DNA of 64,000 nt from Entonaema liquescens. Taxonomy: Eukaryota; Ascomycota; Sordariomycetes; Xylariales; Xylariaceae. The notes under the pieces were generated by a model. The model was not told the DNA's origin, searched no databases, and worked only from the letters and a program-made list of their open reading frames with translations. This document shows positions 36,188 through 46,504 of this stretch, one piece after another. Location: positions 1,426,001 to 1,490,000 of the forward strand of contig CADCSX010000006.1 of assembly GCA_902805475.1 (NCBI GenBank), written 5' to 3'. Both the position numbers and the translations under genes were made by a program. Each line of letters opens with the position of its first letter. The stretch's first letter is position 1.

Positions 36188-38023
36188 ATGACTGAGAAGG
36201 TAGTCCAAGCTGACCAGGCTCCTGTAGCCGGAGAGCCTTGCTCCACGGAGCAGAATCTAATCAACCACGGCGCTCCGAACGTGAGACTCCAATCATAAAG
36301 AAAGAAACTAGCAGATAGGTTTGCTCATAAGTCATCAAGGTCCCTTTTTATACGCCTGTTCAGGATCCCCCTGCTGGAACCCCTTGGGATCTGCAACCGG
36401 AGGGCTCCCTCTTCTCACCCCTGAAGATCAATGGGATTGAGCTTCAGAACCGTATCATCGTATCTCCGATGTGCCAGTGAGTGTTTCTCAATCATCCCCA
36501 TGCTACAATGAACAAGACTAATATTCCAACTCATTAGGTACTCTGCAAGGGACGGGTTTATGACTATATGGCATCACGGTATGATATTCTAAAAAGCCGC
36601 CTTACCCCTCCCCCTTTTCTCACCCGTTCCAGCAATCAGAACTCCAAAGTTGAGCCCAACACTTAAAAACTGCGTTTTAGTCTAACTAGAAATTGCTAAT
36701 CATTTTGAGTCTTAGTCCATCTCGGGAGTTTCGCTGCTCGAGGAGCAGGCCTAGTCCTGACAGAAGCCACTGCGGTCTCGCCCGAAGGGCGTATCTCACC
36801 CCAAGATGTCGGCCTTTGGGAGGACGGACACATTGCGCCACTAAAGCAGATCGTTGACTTCGCCCACAGCCAGGGCGTGAAGTTCGGCGTGCAGCTAGCC
36901 CACGCAGGACGGAAAGCAAGTACTGTCGCGCCGTGGATTGACCGAAAGGCTGCGGCGCGGGACTACGTACGTAAAAAGCCAATCTTGTTAAAGTACCTGA
37001 AGCTAACACATCATTTAGTCAGAGGGGTGGCCAAGCAGTGTCGTTGCTCCATCTCCGGAAGCATATAGTGCGCAGACGCTTGTGCCGAAAGAAGCCACTA
37101 AAGAAGACATCGAGAAGTTCAAGAAGGACTGGGTGGCTGCTGTCCGGCGTGCTTTGAAGGCTGGTGTAGATGTAAGACCACCACAACCAAGAACAAAGCA
37201 ATCAACCGTCACCAAGTTTACTAACACGAAAGTAGGTCATCGAAATCCACGGCGCGCGTAAGTAAACATCAATACTACCCCTCCCTAACGCCCCCAATAA
37301 AATCCCCCTAACATCGCACCTCCCCACCCCCAGACGGCTACCTCCTCAACGAGTTCCTCTCGCCATCCTCTAACAAGCGCACCGACGAATACGGCGGGTC
37401 CTTCGCCAACCGCATCCGGCTCTTCCTCGAAGTCGTGGACCTGACCAAAGCCGAAGTGCCCGCCACCTTCCCGCTATTCTGCCGCATCCCCGCGACCGAC
37501 TACCTGGAGCACGACCCGGGCCTACCGCAGTGGACCCTCGCCGACGCCGCCGAGCTCGCAAAGGTACTTGCCGCCCGCGGCGTCAACTTCCTCGACGTGT
37601 CGGCCGGCGGCACCGACGCGCGCCAGAAGATCGCCCCGAGCCCCGGGTACCAGGTGCCGCACGCGCGGGCCGTCCGGGAGGCGGTCGCGGGGACGGGCGT
37701 GCTCGTGGGCACCGTCGGCGAGATCACGTCTGGGAAGCAAGCCCAGGGCATCTTGGAAGCGGGTCTGCGGATGCCGTTATTGTAGGGCGCGCGTTCCTCA
37801 AGGACCCGGATCTGGTATGGCACTGGGCGGACGAGTTGGATTTGGATATCCATGTGGCTAGCCAATGTGAGTTCTCGCCTTCTTTTTCTTTCCCCAATTC
37901 GTACCTAATCCGGGATTATCACGGATTCTCAATGCTGGCTTGTGGTTTACTAATTCGTACGTCTGCGTGATAGATGGCTGGGGCTTCGGCATGACGAGAC
38001 ATCATAGACATAAGCGACACTGA
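36188..38023 (+). CDS. NADH:flavin oxidoreductase, old yellow enzyme (YqjM-like), 8 exons, one-base frameshift
   Basis: FMN-dependent ene-reductase barrel of about 418 residues. Exons: 36188-36280, 36364-36476, 36538-36578, 36716-36966, 37019-37171, 37236-37257, 37334-37866, 37974-38023, all with GT-AG introns (one exon is only 22 nt). Family motifs run in order: FSPLKINGIELQNRIIVSPM, CQYSARDG, GLVLTEATAVSPEGRISPQD, GVQLAHAGRKAST (HAGRK with the conserved His), DWVAAVRRALKAGVDVIEIH, GAHGYLLNEFLSPSSNKR, DEYGGSFANRIRLFLEVV, DVSAGG and VGRAFLKDPDLVWHWADELD. The frame breaks after SGKQAQGILEAG; one more G in GGG 37761-37763 restores SADAVIVGRAFL. Likely reduces activated alkenes using NAD(P)H; substrate unknown. 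No secondary-metabolite cluster genes adjoin it. Confidence 0.87.
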
Positions 38024-38796
38024 TTCCCGGCAAGATTTCCACCCGGAGGTATCTATTATGCCCCAGTGACTTGTGATTAGTGCCTAGGTAAGCTTATACT
38101 TGCTCCCATGCGAGCCTCAGAAAGGTCATATAGCACTTAGAGCTCACCTTTAATTGAAAGGGGTATATAGGGGTATATTAGTTTAAGAGAATGGAGCCAG
38201 TCTTATGAGACTACTCTGTTACACCTATTTGAAGGGTTATACGTCTCCTTGATTTCTCAACTTACGTACCCTGAGTAAACCATGAGTTAGAATCAGCCCA
38301 GGGATAAATTTCTTATCAACCTTTTAACACCCGAAGGATGTTTCTCTCATTTTCCAAGAGAATAATATGCATCGTCCATTAGCTCCATCAGGATGGTATA
38401 TGACCATTTTGTGGAATTTATGCTGAATGACAAGAACTAGTCTGAACACGTTGTATCATTTATACGTCTCCTCTATAGGCGATGACCGTAGAGAATGTCC
38501 ATAGTCCGAGTAGAGGGGAAATCTAGTAAATAACCCGTAAACGGTTTTATAACGCGCCCCCTTTGGATGGGGTACTGGAAAGGTTCACGATACCGCCATA
38601 AAAGTTCCATCCCATACCAACCCAGCAATCCCTCAAGAATTACTATAACCGAAAATTCGCCAGTTACGCCCATAATGTAATGAATGTGCATAGTGCTTTC
38701 TTCCTCCTCAGGGTGGACAGGATTGTACTCTCCTTTGGTTTGGCCTAGACTTTTCTTGCAAAGGAAAATGAATACTGTGCTTCGGCTTGAGTGAGT
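38024..38796. other. Intergenic, convergent
   Basis: 770 bp between convergent genes. A 72-codon ATG-started frame on the minus strand (38691-38473) has no family resemblance. Nothing else seen. Confidence 0.5.
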
Positions 38797-40286
38797 TCAT
38801 GAATCGATGTGCCACTCCCTCTTTCTCCTGTTTAGCCACCCTTGTTTTCTTCGTGGCTTTAAATGGCTTCCAACGAGTCCTTCTTGAGTTTGCTTTCGCT
38901 TTGTAGGTGTCATCGTACCTTTTAACTTCCGTGGTCTGTATGACTTCGTCTTCCGCCTACGCAGTGCTTTTGGAGCCCCTTCTATACCTATAGCGTTATC
39001 AAACCGCACTTTAGTCTTGATACATACCTTTTGATCCACCTCGTGAATTTGGACTTCTGAATTCGTTGGACTAAAGTAGTCGAAGATCCGCCGAATTCAC
39101 TCAAATGCAATGCAGGTTGCTGCAGGCTTCCCAAAGGAGGCGACCCAGCAGGAACTCGGCCTCGCCGGGCGCCTTCTCGCGCGATAGATGCAGGCATAGT
39201 ATGATAGGCGTTACCCTGGTTCTTCCAATGTATCCTCTTGCCAAGGTGTGGCCTATCCGTCTCCGTGCTCCGGCGGAGGCGATCTGTAGAACCTGCGTGA
39301 CTCAGTCTAAACGGGAATTCCTCTTCGGACGAGCCACTGCGAGAAGATTGAAGTTCGGGATAGCTTCCATGGATAGCTGAAGTACTCGAGACTTGACCGT
39401 CTAGTGCGGACAAGACATCCCCCTGACGCGTTTGGATTAACTGTTCCTGCTTGTAAAACGTGCCATCGCGGTTGATGGTCTTAGGTATATTGCATTGGTA
39501 TTCTTGTAGACAACTGGTGGAAGCAGCATCAGAAAGCGGTGGTTTGGGGGTACGATTTGTACTCGCTGTTCTCGTATCGGTATCTGAAACTCCGCCAGCT
39601 GCAGCTAATTCTTCCATAAGACACTTACCGGCTCCATTATTCGAGCCTGACACATTATCTGTGGAAGAGCTAGACTTGCTTGGGGACTTTGCGAACGGAT
39701 ACTTGCCGTAGTGGGATATTTCAGCTATGAAATCTCTTGTCCAAGGATTTAACTGAGGCGAATGGCAATGATCCGGCGGAGAACGGATGCCCTCAGACGG
39801 GTAAGATGACGAAGCACTGCGAATTCTCGTGATTGAGGCTTGCGAATTATCATCATCCGAAATGCCCACTTCTGACGGCTTAGCTGGGGCGTTGCGCTCT
39901 AGCAATGCTTCCCGTAGCGATGCCGCTTGCTCAGGAGAAATCCGGCCAGCAGCACCAGATATTTGGTAGGGGGTCTTATCAATGCCATCAGATCCATGAT
40001 TGCGCTTTTTCAACCTGGATCTAGTGCTCGATGTTGCGTTCTCAATACAAGATAGGGGCCGGGTCTTGTTGCCAGTAAGACTAGCGCTACTAGTTTCTGC
40101 GGCACTTACGCGATTTTCATCTTTCTCGAATAGGCTTGCGAATGCTGAGGAGATATTTGCGCGCCTGCGGGTGAGAGTATCGCCGAAATGTACGGTTGGG
40201 AATATGGTGCGGTGGCTTGAATCGCTGTCCTTGGACTTCTCGCGAGAAAATGCCCTGCTGGGTAAGGACCATCTGTGTAACGACAT
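38797..40286 (-). CDS. Uncharacterised disordered protein with strongly basic C-terminus, one-base frameshift
   Basis: One exon from ATG 40286 (MSLHRWSLPSRAFSREKSKD). Ser/Thr/Pro/Arg-rich, with a few blocks that look conserved: RTIFPTVHFGDTLTRRRANI, ISPEQAASLREALLERNAPA, NPWTRDFIAEISHYGKYPFA and STTLVQRIQKSKFTRWIK. There the frame changes: read on, it stops at 38988, whereas the next frame continues VCIKTKVRFDNAIG and ends with a run of Arg/Lys (LRRRKTKSYRPRKLKGT) at 38797. One added base at the AAAA/GG stretch (39027-39032) gives 496 residues. A 40-46-nt intron there is possible (GTATGT..TAG) but leaves the downstream frame worse. I recognise no domain. Confidence 0.65.
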
Positions 40287-41345
40287 AGCAATAAGATGGC
40301 TTAATTGTGCTTCTACAATGTACTGAATTTACCTAAACTGTTTCTGTGGTGCTTCAACTGAAACTGCTATTCGTTCTCGAATTCCGAAAAATAAAATGAT
40401 GGTGAGGGTAACAAGTTAGGTGTATAGTTTGAAGGGAAGAGATTGTAAGTTATATATATATATATATATATGCCTGTTCTAACTTGATTCTCTGATAATC
40501 CCACGCATAACACCTTCTTCATTATTTTATAGAGAGTTGTAGGAAGTCATTATGATGACACAGCGAGATATGCGCAAGAGCTACAAGAGCTACAAGAGCT
40601 ATGTTCGGAAAGGCAATTACCTATCTCATTTCTGAACTTGGGGAAAGCTCGACACAACATTTTCTATCAGACACTATTATAGGTATGTACTGGTAGCTTA
40701 AGAAAGAAACTCAGAAGGGTCTATCCCGGTGTTGACCGTAAGAATCGTCAATTTCAACAATATCGTTGTCCATGCATTGAGGAGCTTTCATCGAAATCAC
40801 AAATAGACTTCTTTTGACATCACACCCTCAACAGCATACGTGAATGGATACTAAGATCACATTGCCGAGATAATCAAGCTTCGCCTCTAGGATAGTGTGT
40901 GAGAGTAGTTGATGTTCTTTAGGTATAAGTACCTAGGTAGTTGCGATGATGCGCTATGAAATTCCAGAGCTTAAAAATTAGGTTAACTAGGGAATTCGGT
41001 GTAAGATGGAAGTCTAAATTTAGACCTTGCTAGGTGGGTATTATGCTTAGCTGCACATATAAAATTTGAAGATGCGCTTACCTGCATATTCAACCAAATA
41101 CTTCGTACAATAAATACAATCATGTCGCCCTAGTAAATGAGAAAGTAAATGATGTCACGATATTGTACCATATCGGCAAACCCAGGTACGAACAACTTGC
41201 TTTTCTTATGAAATTGGATACATGTATGCCTGCATTCCCACCTAAGGTATCTCTTATTCCAATCTCTACCATTTCAGCACAGTTCGGAAGTCATGTTGCA
41301 GGTTCCAACTCGTCATACTAGCAAGGCTTGTACTGGTCCGTAGTT
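40287..41345. other. Divergent intergenic region with (TA)10
   Basis: Between two divergent genes. Holds (TA)10 at 40451-40470 and a TACCTAGGTA palindrome at 40930-40939. Tandem copies of CTACAAGAG lie near 40578-40600. No gene seen. Confidence 0.6.
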
Positions 41346-43859
41346 ATGAGATCCATCGGGAGATCTCAACTAATAGCAATTTGCTATGCAAGGCAATTAA
41401 TCAGACTATTCCATGGAACACATCGATTAGCCCTGCCGCCGATCCGCCGCGGCGCATACAAAATTTCTAGTCGATCATCCCAATTGCAGCAAAGCCAGTT
41501 CCCGCGTGGCTTTTTTAGTTCCCCAAAACAAGAACAGAGGGAGACCGGTGCTGGTAAAGGTCCCCTTATAGTCGTACCCGTGGCTTTATTCCTTCTGGGC
41601 GGTTTGCTTATATACTCGCTCTATCCAGACGAACAATTTCGCCAAGTCCGCCGTATTGAACGGGCCAGGGAAACTCGGAAAGATGTCCAAGATGATTCGC
41701 AACGTCAGACCGAGGAGACCGCATGGTCAGCCTTTACTCGCCGCTTTGAAGACTTTTCAAATGTCACCGATATCGAATGGTCTTCACTATCTGATCGCAT
41801 CGTTGACTTTATCCTTCCTGATTGGTCCAAGGCTATTCCTGCTCAAATCCGTAAACTCCAACGTGAGCTTTCCATGGCGGATGGGTCGCTAGCTAAGGAG
41901 ATATGGCAGGACGCTCATGACCCCTTTATCCACCCTGAAATTCAGTACTCTGCCAAGGTGCGCGTCTCAGACGAGCTCTGCGATGAAGAAAAGGAGTACT
42001 TGGCTCGTCGCAAGAAAATCGCAACAGCGGCATTAGCCAAGTATCTCGGCTTAGATGAAAAGGAGATCAATCCTGACGATGTTCCTACCATAGCTATGTG
42101 TGGTTCTGGTGGCGGCTTGCGAGCCCTAGTCGCAGGCACAGGCTCACTCCTGGCCACTCAAGAAGATGGTTTGTTCGACTGCATAACTTACACCTCGGGT
42201 GTCAGTGGATCATGCTGGATGCAGGCTCTCTATCATTCGTCTCTGACGAATTGCCGATTTGATCGCATCGTCGACCACCTAAAAGCAAGATTAGGAGTTC
42301 ATATCGCATACCCTCCAGCTGCATTTTCATCTGTGACATCGTCCCCAACCAACAAACTACTTCTAAGCAGCCTAGTCGAAAAGTTGAAAGGGGATCCTAA
42401 GGCGGCATTTGGCCTAGTTGATGTGTACGGTATTTTATTAGCAGCAAGGCTCCTGGTTCCGAAAGGTGAGCTCGGAGTCAACGAGCGAGACTTCAAACTC
42501 TCCAGCCAGAGAGAGTATATCAAGTACGGACAAAACCCGATGCCAATTTATACTGCCGTTCGACATGAAATTCCAGATATAGCAGGTAACGCGTCAAAAA
42601 CTGGCATCGCTAGTACGGAACAAGCGAAGGAGATCGCGAAGCAGGAAGCATGGTTCCAATGGTTTGAACTGACTCCTTACGAATTTTTCTGTGAAGAGTT
42701 TAATGCCGGAATACCAACTTGGGCTCTTGGTCGACGGTTTAACAACGGAAAGGATATTCCTCCGGAGGGTAACGACTTTCACCTACCGGAGCTTCGTATG
42801 CCAACTCTAATGGGAATTTTCGGGAGCGCTTTCTGTGCAACTCTTAGTCACTATTATCGGGAAATCCGACCGCTTGTTAAAAGGTTGACCGGGTTCGCTA
42901 CACTTGATGAGATGATCTATGGTTATAATGAAGATCTGGAAAAGGTTCATCCGATCGATCCAGCACAAATACCTAATTTTACATATAATATGGAAGGCAA
43001 GCTACGATTCACGACACCAACCACTATATACAATAATGAGTATATACAATTGATGGATGCTGGTATGTCGAATAATTTACCCATCTACCCTCTACTTCGA
43101 CCTGGTCGAGACGTCGACATTATCGTGGCATTCGACGCTTCCGCAGATGTTAAAACAGATAACTGGTTGTCGGTAGCAGATGGATACGCGCGTCAACGTG
43201 GTGTGAAGGGTTGGCCCGTCGGCGTTGGGTGGCCAAGGGCAATGGATTCAACGCAGAAAATTGAACAGCAGTTAGAAGCCGCACAAGCAGACTCACCAGC
43301 GGATGCAGAAAGTAAAGTTCGAGAGGCACAGCAAGACCAAGCTCAAAGCCACGATTCGACTAAACATCAACCCGAAGAGCCAAGTGCCAAGACAAAACAT
43401 GACGTATCGCACCCTGAAGACTCAGACCTTGGCTACTGCACGGTCTGGGTAGGCACAACTGAGGAGCGCTCAACGGAGCCACCTCCGCCCACAAAGGCCA
43501 AAGCACTCACGGACGACGCGCTATCGTGGCAGTTAATGGAACCTAGCGCAGGTATTACCGTGGTGTATCTGCCATTCCTGGCCAATCCCAAAGTGGATGG
43601 CGTCAATCCAGCCGTAAGCGACTACATGAGCACTTGGAATTTCGTTTATACGCCGGAGCAGGTCGATAAGGTGGTAGCGCTCGCACGCGCCAACTTCGAC
43701 GAAGGGAAAGACCGCATCCGCCGTTGCGTACGCGCCGTCTATGAGCGCAAAAAGAAGCTACGCGAGGAAGGCGAGGCGGCTGCTAAGAAGGAAGCGTATA
43801 GGCGCCTGATGCGTTTGGGCATTGCGGATAGGCTAGGTGAAGGCGACCACTTTAGTTAA
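41346..43859 (+). CDS. cPLA2/patatin-like phospholipase, membrane-anchored
   Basis: Single exon, 837 residues from ATG 41346 (the frame opens earlier only with TTG). A basic N-terminus that resembles a mitochondrial presequence is followed by one TM helix (about residues 72-92, GPLIVVPVALFLLGGLLIYS). The lysophospholipase/cPLA2 catalytic domain shows MCGSGGGLRAL (oxyanion hole, 251-261), SGVSGSCW (nucleophile Ser287) and LMDAGMSNNLP (catalytic Asp571). A Gln/Glu/Asp-rich insertion near 640-710 precedes GYCTVWVGTTEE and the C-terminal block STWNFVYTPEQVDKVVALAR. Expected to hydrolyse acyl chains from phospholipids or lysophospholipids, probably at an organelle membrane (localisation inferred). 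Frame intact over 2.5 kb. Confidence 0.9.
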   Translation: MRSIGRSQLIAICYARQLIRLFHGTHRLALPPIRRGAYKISSRSSQLQQSQFPRGFFSSPKQEQRETGAGKGPLIVVPVALFLLGGLLIYSLYPDEQFRQVRRIERARETRKDVQDDSQRQTEETAWSAFTRRFEDFSNVTDIEWSSLSDRIVDFILPDWSKAIPAQIRKLQRELSMADGSLAKEIWQDAHDPFIHPEIQYSAKVRVSDELCDEEKEYLARRKKIATAALAKYLGLDEKEINPDDVPTIAMCGSGGGLRALVAGTGSLLATQEDGLFDCITYTSGVSGSCWMQALYHSSLTNCRFDRIVDHLKARLGVHIAYPPAAFSSVTSSPTNKLLLSSLVEKLKGDPKAAFGLVDVYGILLAARLLVPKGELGVNERDFKLSSQREYIKYGQNPMPIYTAVRHEIPDIAGNASKTGIASTEQAKEIAKQEAWFQWFELTPYEFFCEEFNAGIPTWALGRRFNNGKDIPPEGNDFHLPELRMPTLMGIFGSAFCATLSHYYREIRPLVKRLTGFATLDEMIYGYNEDLEKVHPIDPAQIPNFTYNMEGKLRFTTPTTIYNNEYIQLMDAGMSNNLPIYPLLRPGRDVDIIVAFDASADVKTDNWLSVADGYARQRGVKGWPVGVGWPRAMDSTQKIEQQLEAAQADSPADAESKVREAQQDQAQSHDSTKHQPEEPSAKTKHDVSHPEDSDLGYCTVWVGTTEERSTEPPPPTKAKALTDDALSWQLMEPSAGITVVYLPFLANPKVDGVNPAVSDYMSTWNFVYTPEQVDKVVALARANFDEGKDRIRRCVRAVYERKKKLREEGEAAAKKEAYRRLMRLGIADRLGEGDHFS

Positions 43860-44322
43860 CTCGCCACATAAAATCTGTGCTCTCTTCCTTTTTTGCATAC
43901 TTTCATGTACACAAGATAGGATACCTACATACTAGATAGACAGGGAAGGACACATCACATTTGAATGGATGCGTAAAAACGAGGAGGGATGTTTGATACC
44001 CTCCAATCAAAGCTATGCAAGTAAATATTTACACTCGGCCGAAGATTGATTGTGGGTGGTGCTGTCTTCGTATGTTCTACATGGGCCATCTATGCTCGCG
44101 GCTGTCGAATATAGTACAATGATACACATGGTATGCCGGCCCCCGAATCCACCCTCATGAGTTCCGTAGCAGCTAGGTATCATCATTCCTTTTTTTTGTT
44201 CCCCGCGCGTATGATCCCCTCCGGTGCCATTATCCAGTAACGATTTTTTGGTTTTTCTTTCCGTAACGGATAATCCGGTACGCAAATTCTCGCGTAGAAA
44301 CTCTCTTTTGAGAGACCGGAGA
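43860..44322. other. Intergenic between convergent genes
   Basis: 460 bp of 3' flanks. No gene seen. Confidence 0.6.
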
Positions 44323-45594
44323 CTACGTTATGATCTCACCGATATCAACGTACGCCGGCTTATACGGGGCGGCATCCTCCACCAACGTATCGCTCGGTAC
44401 CGCGGTGTCGACCGGGCTATATAGATACCATGCCTTTAGCGCATTGATGGCAGCTGCTATCCTGGCGTCGTCCAGACTACTGGCTGCGCCCTCGCCCAGC
44501 AGGTCTCGCCCGCTGTAGATACCCACCACGAATACGGGCGTCCTGCTCCGTCGACCTGTCTCACTTAGAAGCCTAGCAACCGGGGGATCGAAATCCTCTC
44601 TTGCGCACAACCTAACCAACTCCCTCGCCGGCGTCTTAAATTCGAACATATTGGAAAGGTCGAGCGTCCGCGAGAGGATGTGCGACTTCACGAAGGACTT
44701 GGCGATGTCGCGCCCGCAGTGCAAGGAAATAGCACCGACTACCGCGCGCACAAAATTGGCGTGCGCATTCGCCACCGGGTTATCCACGACCAAGTCTTTT
44801 ATGTTTCTCGCCGCGCTAACCTCAGTTGCGGTACCCTTCCTCTCCTCTGCCTCCTCCTGCCTCTGCTTCGTGACCATCTCGCCGAATGGGTCGTCGTATA
44901 TGACTGAACTACTTAGACCGCGGCGCCACTTGTACCTTTCGATCTCCTTCGCCTCGGCACGTATGTAGCCCCACCTATTAATCATGACCGTCGGCTTGTT
45001 CCGCGAAAACTGCAACAATCCGGGATCTACCTCCTCGCCGGGCGCGGCGGCCGCTTCTACACCCCAGGCGCGGGCGACCTGGTGCAGGGCGGGCTCGCCG
45101 GAGTAGCCCTTCATGGCGGAGAAGAGAATGGCCATGGGTAGGCGGGGATAGCGGGTAATAAGGAATTCCGAGGTATGGTATTGGATGATGGATGCGCCCA
45201 CAAATGCAAGATTTACATTGTTGAAGCGGGGATCTGCATCGGCGGATGGGTCTATAAGAGCGCGGGCGAGAGTCTGGAGGGGAATTTTAGAGGAGAGTGA
45301 GAGTCGCGCATGTAGAGCGGCAAGTTTAGCTGAATATAAAGCTCGCTCCGGAGGCGGGGACGGTAGTGGTGTTATACGTTCCTCATCCGGTAGTAATGGT
45401 GGTTCTTCAGTGTCCTCTAAATCCTCAACAATACTCTCAGATGCTGTGGTCTGCCATCTCCTTTGACAACATAGAGGGGCCTGTAATCTGGACGTCTGGG
45501 CGGCTCGACATATCCTTGTCGAACTAGGTGGTGGCCTCGCGGGCGTCGTAGAGAGTAATTGACTCGATAATCTGTGCAACCTTATTCTCTTCAT
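44323..45594 (-). CDS. mrpl3: Mitochondrial large ribosomal subunit protein mL44 (MRPL3 of fungi)
   Basis: 423 residues, single exon; first ATG 45594 gives MKRIRLHRLSSQLLSTTPAR, an Arg/Ser-rich mitochondrial presequence. The body is an inactive RNase III fold: LTPLP..ALYSAKLAALHARLS, VNLAFVGASIIQYHTSEFLI, RYPRLPMAILFSAMKGYSGE, followed by AHANFVRAVVGAISLHCGRD and FVKSHILSRTLDLSNMFEF. A dsRNA-binding domain ends it: PARELVRLCAREDFDPPVAR, VFVVGIYSGRDLLGEGAASS, DDARIAAAINALKAWYLY. This is the order of fungal mL44, which sits by the tunnel exit/central region of the mitoribosome. Frame intact. It shares its 5' region with a complex I subunit gene. Confidence 0.92.
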   Translation of the reverse strand: MKRIRLHRLSSQLLSTTPARPPPSSTRICRAAQTSRLQAPLCCQRRWQTTASESIVEDLEDTEEPPLLPDEERITPLPSPPPERALYSAKLAALHARLSLSSKIPLQTLARALIDPSADADPRFNNVNLAFVGASIIQYHTSEFLITRYPRLPMAILFSAMKGYSGEPALHQVARAWGVEAAAAPGEEVDPGLLQFSRNKPTVMINRWGYIRAEAKEIERYKWRRGLSSSVIYDDPFGEMVTKQRQEEAEERKGTATEVSAARNIKDLVVDNPVANAHANFVRAVVGAISLHCGRDIAKSFVKSHILSRTLDLSNMFEFKTPARELVRLCAREDFDPPVARLLSETGRRSRTPVFVVGIYSGRDLLGEGAASSLDDARIAAAINALKAWYLYSPVDTAVPSDTLVEDAAPYKPAYVDIGEIIT

Positions 45595-46045
45595 TTTGGA
45601 TAGCCCAGATTCCCTCACGCCAACGCACTGGGCGGGTTGAGACACGACACGGTTGGCGAGGAATAAGACAATTGCTGTTAGTGGTCTCGTGTCTGTCTGC
45701 TAAAGAAAAAGTTTCTGTGAATTGAAGCTACGGGCGATTTACAAGGGACCAATGATAGGAATCGTGCACGTGCCACCCCGCTAATGCCCGGCACCTTAGA
45801 TAATCGGTTTAACAATTACCCCTCCCGAGTGCCAATCAATTGAATTTCAATTCTGGGCTGTTCAATAGGGCGTCGAATGGAGGTTTAGGTAATGCACTTA
45901 GGAGCATAAGGTTATCATTATCATTATCATTTATCATTGTAGGCGAATAGTTTAACCCGCAACCTTCGTAAAGTGCCATCACCCAAATCCCAATTTATCC
46001 CAATTGACCGCATATAACAAGTTGTTCGTCACACATTCGGACAAG
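45595..46045. promoter_or_regulatory. Bidirectional promoter with four TGATAA sites
   Basis: 451 bp between two head-to-head mitochondrial-protein genes. TTATCA (TGATAA on minus, the GATA-factor core HGATAR) occurs four times at 45912-45917, 45918-45923, 45924-45929 and 45931-45936, spaced by 6-7 bp on one helix face or nearly so. Whether a GATA factor uses them is not known. Confidence 0.55.
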
Positions 46046-46504
46046 ATGGTAAGTGCCCTCCAAACCGTTCGGATTCAAGTTACTAATAGCTATCAGGGTG
46101 GCGGTCCTAAAGTTCCGTAAGCTATAGCTACCCTCAAATCTACCCACCGCGTGAACCTCGACAGATGAATCTGACCTCCCGCTAGCTACCCGAAGCACGT
46201 ATGGTCCCCGGCCGGTGGTTGGTACACGCAGCCGAGCAACTGGAAGGCGAACACCGCGGTATTTATGGGTGTTATCTTGGGCATCACGGCCTTGACATGG
46301 AAGCTCAGCGCCGAGCGAGAGGTCCGACATAAGATGCCGGAGCCGGATCGATTCTACCCCAGTCGATAGTACGTTTGATCATATATCATTGTTTGATGAA
46401 AGCTTGCCATATAGAATTCCGATACTAACTCACCTCGCAGCTGGACGAAGCAGATCAGGGAGTACGAGACGGCGCAGAAAGCAAAAAAGACCGAAGAATC
46501 ATAG
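46046..46504 (+). CDS. Complex I small single-TM accessory subunit (NUO6.6-like)
   Basis: 89 residues in four exons: 46046-46048 (only the ATG), 46097-46116, 46186-46368 and 46441-46504, with donors GTAAGT, GTAAGC and GTACGT. Protein order: MGGGPKVPYPKHVWSPAGGW, YTQPSNWKANT, one TM helix AVFMGVILGITALTW, then KLSAEREVRHKMPEPDRFYP and SRYWTKQIREYE. This matches the fungal NADH:ubiquinone oxidoreductase subunit annotated around 6.6-10 kDa in Neurospora-type genomes, a membrane-arm subunit of the beta subcomplex. I am sure of the family less than of the gene structure. Four short exons in 459 bp, all in phase. Divergently paired with mL44. Confidence 0.75.

Noticed and set aside
38473..38691. 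72-codon ATG ORF on minus strand
   Set aside because: No family resemblance, no splice context, lies in a 3' flank.
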